Shown in pieces: positions 58,221-64,000 of a DNA stretch of 64,000 bases. A program made the translations under genes and the position numbers. The notes below the pieces were generated by a model. That model was given only the letters and a program-made list of their open reading frames with translations, was not told the origin of the DNA and made no database searches. The DNA lies in the NCBI GenBank assembly GCA_947623175.1, contig CANQGK010000010.1, positions 1-64,000 of the forward strand, in the 5' to 3' direction. The first letter of the stretch is position 1. Every line of letters begins with the position of its first letter. This stretch comes from an uncultured Clostridia bacterium (GTDB lineage Bacteria; Bacillota; Clostridia; Oscillospirales; Acutalibacteraceae).

Positions 58221-59522
58221 ATGAAAACGATTAAGGTTATTGGCGCCGGTCTTGCGGGATGTGAAGCGGCTTGGCAGCTTGCAAACATGGGTATAAAGGT
58301 CGAGCTTATCGATATGAAGCCGATAAAAATGACTCCGGCGCACCACAGCGATAATTTTGCCGAGTTGGTTTGCTCCAATTCGCTCAAAGCCGCCCGTATC
58401 GATTCCGCCGCAGGACTTTTAAAGGAGGAAATGCGCCGTTTCGGTTCGGTTTGTCTTGACGCGGCGGATAAATGCACCGTTGCGGCAGGCGGCGCTTTGG
58501 CGGTCGACCGTGATATTTTTTCGCGGCTTATCACCGAAAAAATCAAAAATCATCCGAACATTGAGGTAAAAAGCGAAATCGTAAAGACAATTCCGTTTGG
58601 TACGCCGGTTATAATTGCCACAGGTCCACTTACCGATACGGATTTGGCGGATGATATTAAGAAGACCTGCAGATCCGAAAATTTAAGCTTTTTCGACGCG
58701 GCGGCGCCTATCGTTACCGCCGAAAGCGTCGATATGTCAAAAGCATTTTTTGCCTCGCGCTACGGCAAGGGAACCGACGATTATATTAACTGTCCGTTTA
58801 ATAAGGACGAATACGAGCTTTTTCATACCGAGCTTGTGAACGCAAAGACGGCTCCGCTTAAGGATTTCGATACCGACTTCAGCGTTTACGAGGGTTGTAT
58901 GCCCATAGAGGTTTTGGCAAAAAGGGGAAAGGATTCGATACGCTTCGGTCCCTTAAAGCCGGTAGGACTTACCGATCCCGGCACCGGTCACAGACCCTGG
59001 GCGGCGGTTCAGCTAAGGCGGGAAAATAAGGACGGCAGTCTTTATAACCTTGTGGGATTTCAGACAAATTTAAAATTTCCCGAACAAAAGAGAGTTTTTT
59101 CGCTGATACCCGGGCTTCAAAACGCCGAATTTGTACGTTACGGCGTTATGCACCGAAACACGTTTATAAATTCCCCTAAAGTGCTTAATAAAAATTTATC
59201 ACTTAAAATTGACGAAAATATATTTTTTGCCGGTCAGATTACGGGTGTGGAGGGCTATATGGAATCCGCCGCAAGCGGAATAATCGCCGGTATTAACGCG
59301 GCGGCATTACTTAATAATACGGCGCCTCTTTGCCTGCCGGAATTTACTATGACGGGCGCATTGCTCGGTTACATTACCGACGAATCGGTTAAGAATTTTC
59401 AGCCTTTGGGGGCAAATTTCGGTATTTTACCTCCGCTTGATATTAAAATTAAGGATAAACGCGAACGTTACGCCGCGTTGTCGCAACGTTCGCTCGATTG
59501 GTTTTGTGACAAGAAGTTTTAA
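58221..59522 (+). CDS. trmFO: Methylenetetrahydrofolate-tRNA-(uracil-5)-methyltransferase TrmFO
   Basis: A 433-residue FAD enzyme that forms m5U54 in tRNA using methylenetetrahydrofolate. It has the [20 protein letters not shown] dinucleotide fold, [19 protein letters not shown], and the conserved [17 protein letters not shown] near the C-terminus. Full length. It follows topA, a standard Firmicute order. Confidence 0.96.
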   Translation: MKTIKVIGAGLAGCEAAWQLANMGIKVELIDMKPIKMTPAHHSDNFAELVCSNSLKAARIDSAAGLLKEEMRRFGSVCLDAADKCTVAAGGALAVDRDIFSRLITEKIKNHPNIEVKSEIVKTIPFGTPVIIATGPLTDTDLADDIKKTCRSENLSFFDAAAPIVTAESVDMSKAFFASRYGKGTDDYINCPFNKDEYELFHTELVNAKTAPLKDFDTDFSVYEGCMPIEVLAKRGKDSIRFGPLKPVGLTDPGTGHRPWAAVQLRRENKDGSLYNLVGFQTNLKFPEQKRVFSLIPGLQNAEFVRYGVMHRNTFINSPKVLNKNLSLKIDENIFFAGQITGVEGYMESAASGIIAGINAAALLNNTAPLCLPEFTMTGALLGYITDESVKNFQPLGANFGILPPLDIKIKDKRERYAALSQRSLDWFCDKKF

Positions 59523-59539
59523 ATAAAGGAGTTATTCTT

Positions 59540-60547
59540 ATGAGAGTTGTTGTGGATGCATACGGCGGCGATAATGCGCCTTTGGAGATTGTAAAGGGCG
59601 CGGCGGCGGCATCGAAAGAATATAACGCCAAAATTACCCTCACCGGGCAAAGGCGGGAAATCGAAAAAATCATATCCGATAATGCGCTCGAATTTTCGGG
59701 TGAGCTTAAGATTATCGATACAAACGACGTTATTTCTATGCACGACGAGCCGACTTCACTTTTAAAAGCGCATAAGGAAAGCTCTATGGCGTTGGCCTTT
59801 AAGGAGCTGTGCGAGGAGCGGGCGGACGCCTTTGTATCCGCCGGTTCTACCGGAGCCGTGGTAGTGGGCGGCACCTTAATGGTAAAGCGGATCAAAGGAA
59901 TAAAAAGGCCCGCCTTGGCGGGATTGATACCCTCGCCGAAGGGTCATTATATGCTTATGGATATGGGCGCAAATTCGGAATGCCGCCCCGAAATGTTAAA
60001 GCAATTCGGGATTATGGCGAGCGTCTATTTAAGCAAGGTGGAGGGAATAGAAAATCCGAAGATAGGGCTTTTAAATATCGGCGTCGAGGATTCCAAGGGC
60101 ACACAGCTCCATAAGGACAGCTATACGCTGCTTAAGGAGGCGCCCATAAATTTTGTCGGAAATATAGAATCGCGCGAAATGCCGAAGGGCGAATGCGACG
60201 CGGTAATTACCGACGGTTTTACCGGAAATATCGCCTTAAAGCTTATCGAAGGAACGGCGGTCACCTTTTTCAAAATGATAAAGCAGGTGCTTTATAAAAG
60301 TATTCCGAATAAGCTTGCCGCGCTGGTTATAAAAAAGGATTTATACGGCCTTAAAAGTATGATGGACAGCTCGGAGGTAGGCGGCGCGCCGCTTTTGGGC
60401 GTCAGAAAAACGGTTATAAAAGCACACGGCAGTTCGGATGCAAAGGCTATAAAAAACGCCGTTCGTCAGGCGATTGACTTTACGCAAAACGGGGTAATCG
60501 AGACTATTTCCGAAACGCTCGCGCAGGAAATTTCAAACGAGGAATAA
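59540..60547 (+). CDS. plsX: Phosphate acyltransferase PlsX
   Basis: A 335-residue acyl-ACP:phosphate acyltransferase: VVVDAYGGDNAPLEIVKGAA, SAGSTGAVVVGG, LMDMGANSECRPEMLKQFG, and DGFTGNIALKLIEG are family signatures. It makes acyl-phosphate for phospholipid synthesis. In many relatives acpP follows directly; here rnc follows after 4 bp with no acyl-carrier gene. Confidence 0.96.
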   Translation: MRVVVDAYGGDNAPLEIVKGAAAASKEYNAKITLTGQRREIEKIISDNALEFSGELKIIDTNDVISMHDEPTSLLKAHKESSMALAFKELCEERADAFVSAGSTGAVVVGGTLMVKRIKGIKRPALAGLIPSPKGHYMLMDMGANSECRPEMLKQFGIMASVYLSKVEGIENPKIGLLNIGVEDSKGTQLHKDSYTLLKEAPINFVGNIESREMPKGECDAVITDGFTGNIALKLIEGTAVTFFKMIKQVLYKSIPNKLAALVIKKDLYGLKSMMDSSEVGGAPLLGVRKTVIKAHGSSDAKAIKNAVRQAIDFTQNGVIETISETLAQEISNEE

Positions 60548-60551
60548 TTAC

Positions 60552-61232
60552 ATGAAAGCTTTAGAAGAAAAATTGGGATATGAATTTAAAAACGCCGATC
60601 TGCTCATTAACGCGCTTACCCATTCGTCCTATGCAAACGAAGCGCGAAACGGCATGTCTTCAAACGAGAGACTCGAATTTTTGGGCGACGCCGTCTTATC
60701 GGTTATAGTTTCGGATTATCTATTTAAGCATTATCCCAATATACCCGAGGGCGAGCTTACTAAGCTTCGAGCGTCGCTCGTATGCGAAAAATCGCTTTGC
60801 GGATTTTCGAGAGAATTGGAATTGGGAAAATTTTTGATGCTCGGCAAAGGCGAGGACAGGGGAGGCGGCAGGGAACGCGACTCGATATTGGCGGACGCTT
60901 TTGAAGCGCTTTTGGCGGCAATGTATCTTGACGGCGGTATGGAAATCGCCAAGAAGCATGTTTTGCGATTTGTTTTGCCCGAGCTCAAAAAAAAGGACGA
61001 GGCGGTTTTTAAAGACTATAAGACCGCTTTGCAGGAAATAATTCAGCGCAACCCCGAGGAATCGGTCACATATATATTGACAGGGCAATCGGGGCCAGAT
61101 CATGACAAGCTTTTTGAGATGGAGGTTCATCTTAATTCCAACGTGATAGGGAAGGGCGTCGGCAAAAGCAAAAAAAGCGCCGAGCAAATGGCGGCAAAGC
61201 AGGCGCTTATACTTATGGGTGAGGAAATATGA
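60552..61232 (+). CDS. rnc: Ribonuclease III
   Basis: A 226-residue double-strand RNase. The catalytic signature is NERLEFLGDAVLSVIVSDYL and the second acidic site lies in DAFEALLAAMYLDGG. The C-terminal dsRNA-binding domain is at about 155-224. Its stop overlaps the radical SAM gene (ATGA). Confidence 0.97.
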   Translation: MKALEEKLGYEFKNADLLINALTHSSYANEARNGMSSNERLEFLGDAVLSVIVSDYLFKHYPNIPEGELTKLRASLVCEKSLCGFSRELELGKFLMLGKGEDRGGGRERDSILADAFEALLAAMYLDGGMEIAKKHVLRFVLPELKKKDEAVFKDYKTALQEIIQRNPEESVTYILTGQSGPDHDKLFEMEVHLNSNVIGKGVGKSKKSAEQMAAKQALILMGEEI

Positions 61233-62224
61233 GTGCAAAACACTCAAATATTTCGATATTTGTCCCGCATATCGGCTGTCCGAATAAATGCAGCTTTTGC
61301 GATCAGCGCCATATTACGGGAAATTCCCATGCACCGGGAACGGCGGACATAAAAAAAGCCGTAAATACGGCGGTAAATTCGGTTAATTTCAACCCCGCAA
61401 CCACCGAAATCGCCTTTTTCGGGGGAAGCTTCACCGCAATTAACCGCAGGTATATGGTGAATTTGCTCGAATGTGCGGCCGAATTTGTAAAGGAAGGCTC
61501 GGTAAAAGGAATACGAATTTCCACACGCCCCGACGCAATCGATGACGAAATACTGTCACTGCTTAAAAAATACTCGGTTACCGCAATCGAGCTCGGCGCA
61601 CAGTCGCTTAACGATAGGGTACTTAAGCTTAATAACCGCGGTCATACGGCGGCAGACGTTTTTGCCGCTTCAAAGCTTATTAAGGACTACGGCTTCGAAT
61701 TAGGACTTCAGATGATGACCGGTCTTTACGGCGACGACGATGCTTCCGCTCTCAAAACGGCGGAAAAATGTATTGAAATCGCTCCGGATACTATGCGCAT
61801 TTATCCGACGATAGTTTTAAAGGATACCGATTTGGCGGCGCTTTATTACGATAACAAATATAAGCCGCAAACCCTCGCCGATGCCGTGACGCTCGCGTCT
61901 GAGCTTTATACCGACTTTACGGATAACGGCATAAAAGTAATAAGGCTCGGACTTCATTCGATAGAAAAGGACGCGTACGTAGCAGGGCCCTGGCATCCCG
62001 CGTTCAGCGAAATCTGTTTATCTCAAATTATGCTTAAAAAAGCGCTTAGATTACTTGATGCCAAGGGTGATTACCTGATTTTCGTCAATCCTTCCGACGT
62101 ATCCAAAATGACGGGGCAGAAACGAAGCAATCTATTATATCTTGCCGGTCTCGGCTATAACTGTAGGGTTAAACCGAAGCCGGAAATTACGAATTTTGAG
62201 TTAGAAATTGTAAGGGATGTGTAA
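61229..62224 (+). CDS. Elp3-like radical SAM protein
   Basis: A 331-residue radical SAM enzyme. The cluster motif is CPNKCSFCDQ (CxxxCxxC) near residue 14; FFGGSFTAIN, STRPDAIDDEI and ELGAQSLNDRVLKLNNRGHT follow. The acetyltransferase domain of true Elp3 is absent. It is the short Elp3-like form regularly found between rnc and smc in Clostridia. Substrate is unknown, perhaps tRNA. Confidence 0.9.
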   Translation: MSAKHSNISIFVPHIGCPNKCSFCDQRHITGNSHAPGTADIKKAVNTAVNSVNFNPATTEIAFFGGSFTAINRRYMVNLLECAAEFVKEGSVKGIRISTRPDAIDDEILSLLKKYSVTAIELGAQSLNDRVLKLNNRGHTAADVFAASKLIKDYGFELGLQMMTGLYGDDDASALKTAEKCIEIAPDTMRIYPTIVLKDTDLAALYYDNKYKPQTLADAVTLASELYTDFTDNGIKVIRLGLHSIEKDAYVAGPWHPAFSEICLSQIMLKKALRLLDAKGDYLIFVNPSDVSKMTGQKRSNLLYLAGLGYNCRVKPKPEITNFELEIVRDV

Positions 62225-62229
62225 CCTTA

Positions 62230-64000
62230 ATGCTGTTAACCTCTATAGAAATACAGGGCTTTAAATCCTTTGCCGATAAGACGGTTTTAAAATTCGGTAA
62301 GGGCATTACCGCGGTTGTAGGGCCTAACGGAAGCGGAAAAAGCAATATTTCCGACGCGGTTCGTTGGGTTTTGGGCGAGCAGTCTACCAAAAGTCTTCGC
62401 GGGCAGTCTATGGAGGACGTTATCTTCGGGGGTACCGAAACGCGACGCCCACACGGCTTTTGCGAAGTTACCCTCAACATCGACAATGCCGACCGTTCGC
62501 TTAATTTCGATAATGACAAGGTAGCCGTTACCCGCCGTTTTTATCGTTCGCACGAAAGCGAATACGCCATTAACGGTATTTCGGTAAGGCTTAAGGATAT
62601 ACACGAGCTGTTTATGGACACCGGGCTTGGCAGAGACGGCTATTCCATGATAGGTCAGGGCAAAATAGACAATATCATCAGCTCAAAATCGGGCGAACGA
62701 CGGGATATTTTTGAGGAAGCTTCGGGTATTTCAAAATATCGCTACCGCAAAACCGAGGCGGAAAAAAAGCTTGCCGCGGCGGAGGATAATCTGCTGAGGC
62801 TTCACGATATCGCGGACGAGCTTAAAGCCCGCGTAGGCCCGCTCGAACAGCAGAGCAAAAAAGCACAGCGGTTTTTGGAGCTGTCCGAAGAAAAAAAGGA
62901 ACTCGAAATCGGGCTTTGGCTTTACGCGCTCAATAATTCCAAGGACGCGCTTCGCAACCAGGAAAGCAAGATAGCGGCGGCGGAATTGGCATACCGTGAA
63001 ATCGAAGAGGCGTTGGCGGACTTTGACCGTAAGGCGGAGGAAAACACCGCCTATTTTGCAAAGCTCACCTCCGATATAGAGGGTGAACGACTTAATATTT
63101 CCTCTACCAACGAAGAAATATTGAAGCTCGGCGCGCAAATAACGGTTTTAAACAATAATATCGCCCATAATAACGAGGATATCGCCCGTTTAAAGGATGA
63201 AAAGGAAACCCTTTCGCGCTCCGATGCGGACGCGTTTGTGAAAATAGAAGAAAAAAAGGTGGAAATACTAAACCGCGAAAACGAAAAATCGCAGCTTGAC
63301 GCCAAGCTGCGTTCGCTCGAGTCCGAGCTTTCACAGCTGCTCAGCGACAGCGACAGTATTTCCGAAAAAATAGAAACGCAAATTCGCGCCCTTAACACTC
63401 TTTCTTCGGTAGGCGCCGATATTCGCGTGCGCAAGGTTACCGCCGATACCGCCATTACGGAAATCAATCTTCGCGCGCAAATGTCAAACGAGCAGATAAA
63501 TACCTACAACCGCGAAATCGAAAAGCTTGACGGCGAATTGCAGGAAACAGGCAAGCTGCTCGACGAGCTTAACGAGACTATAAACAGCAATTCAAATTCC
63601 TTAAAGGGCTACGAAATGCGGCTTGACTCACGCGTTAAAGTCGCCGACGAATTGAAAACGGAGCTTAATACCGTACAGCTTGACATTGAAGCTAAGCGCC
63701 GCAGAGCGCAGATTTTAAAGGAACTTGAAAACAATATGGAGGGCTTTGCGCATTCCGTTAAGGAGGTTATGTCGCAAAGCGCCGCCGGATTGTTAAAGGG
63801 CATCTGCGGCCCCGTATCAAAGCTTATCAAGGTGGAAAAGCGTTACGGCATCGCGGTTGAAACGGCTCTCGCCGCCGCGATACAAAACGTTGTCACCGAA
63901 ACCGAAGCCGATGCGAAACGGGCAATAAATTACCTTAAAAGCTCAAACGCGGGCCGCGCTACATTTTTGCCTATAGCCACCATCAAAGCCCGCGAATTTA
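62230..64000 (+). CDS. smc: Chromosome segregation ATPase SMC, N-terminal part (runs off window)
   Basis: 590 codons are present. Walker A is in VVGPNGSGKSNISDAVRWVL near residue 32; the N-lobe continues with FMDTGLGRDGYSMIGQGKID and GERRDIFEEASGISKYRYRK. A long coiled coil runs from about 170 to 500, then the start of the hinge domain (LLKGICGPVSKLIKVEKRYG, IAVETALAAAIQNVV). The remaining coiled coil and C-lobe lie beyond 64000. ATG 62230 begins 6 bp after the radical SAM gene. Confidence 0.96.
   Translation, partial: MLLTSIEIQGFKSFADKTVLKFGKGITAVVGPNGSGKSNISDAVRWVLGEQSTKSLRGQSMEDVIFGGTETRRPHGFCEVTLNIDNADRSLNFDNDKVAVTRRFYRSHESEYAINGISVRLKDIHELFMDTGLGRDGYSMIGQGKIDNIISSKSGERRDIFEEASGISKYRYRKTEAEKKLAAAEDNLLRLHDIADELKARVGPLEQQSKKAQRFLELSEEKKELEIGLWLYALNNSKDALRNQESKIAAAELAYREIEEALADFDRKAEENTAYFAKLTSDIEGERLNISSTNEEILKLGAQITVLNNNIAHNNEDIARLKDEKETLSRSDADAFVKIEEKKVEILNRENEKSQLDAKLRSLESELSQLLSDSDSISEKIETQIRALNTLSSVGADIRVRKVTADTAITEINLRAQMSNEQINTYNREIEKLDGELQETGKLLDELNETINSNSNSLKGYEMRLDSRVKVADELKTELNTVQLDIEAKRRRAQILKELENNMEGFAHSVKEVMSQSAAGLLKGICGPVSKLIKVEKRYGIAVETALAAAIQNVVTETEADAKRAINYLKSSNAGRATFLPIATIKAREF

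Noticed and set aside
1-64000. Search for tRNA, rRNA and CRISPR arrays
   Set aside because: No cloverleaf with TTCRANNC-type arms, no rRNA signature and no regularly spaced short direct repeats were recognised by eye.

Overview
The window looks like a chromosomal segment of a low-to-moderate GC Firmicute of class Clostridia, probably an uncultured gut-type Eubacteriales. Evidence: the infC-rpmI-rplT operon with a structured leader, a lysine riboswitch in front of an NhaC-type carrier, PadR-DUF1700-DUF4097 and ECF sigma/anti-sigma pairs, TTG starts behind strong Shine-Dalgarno sequences, and the plsX-rnc-radical SAM-smc order. Genus cannot be fixed from the sequence alone. No tRNA, rRNA or CRISPR array was seen.

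Layout. (A) 1-224: the 3' end of an MBL-fold hydrolase. (B) about 297-6839: an integrative mobilizable element with tyrosine integrase, XRE repressor, excisionase, an oriT-like hairpin region, a MobA/MobL relaxase, an ECF sigma/anti-sigma pair, TnpV and a small conserved ORF. It is bracketed by similar core-like sites with internal arm-type direct repeats. (C) 6840-9037: a DUF2442-HTH gene with a palindrome inside its promoter, an HD hydrolase and a broken GNAT gene, with two copies of a TA-inserting MITE in opposite orientation. (D) 9115-10574: a tyrosine recombinase gene between perfect 26-bp inverted repeats. A consensus promoter lies just inside the left repeat and currently fires leftward into a terminator. 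Inversion would point it at the operon starting at 10592. (E) 10592-14702: that operon, encoding an XRE regulator, a zinc-ribbon helical-repeat protein, an unknown protein, a YidD-domain membrane protein, an SPFH-SHOCT protein and a four-TM coiled-coil protein. Regions D and E are the best candidate for an undescribed system: a phase-variable membrane module. (F) 15528-20222: a sugar-related operon (BNR beta-propeller protein and two Gfo/Idh/MocA oxidoreductases) and an AraC regulator. A shared operator-like sequence lies in front of both transcription units, and a third MITE sits exactly in the stop codon of the last operon gene.

(G) 20302-26725: a lipoprotein, DUF4097-DUF1700-PadR, a DMT transporter with a histidine-rich tail, RhuM, and an ECF sigma/anti-sigma pair. 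(H) 26794-41533, mostly minus strand: a cell-surface polymer cluster (acyltransferase, epimerase, CDP-glycerol phosphotransferase, cytidylyltransferase), an ABC exporter, QueH, a prohibitin-like protein, SecA, ApbE with a divergent NusG-II protein, an M24 peptidase and an AGCS symporter. (I) 41695-64000: a GH42-like hydrolase, an Fe-S hydro-lyase beta subunit, a coiled-coil protein, PcrA, Maf, UvrC, the riboswitch-controlled NhaC carrier, infC (apparent ATC start)-rpmI-rplT, an RNA methyltransferase, DprA, TopA, TrmFO, PlsX, RNase III, an Elp3-like radical SAM protein and the start of SMC. Region I is ordinary core genome. Regions B to F are accessory.
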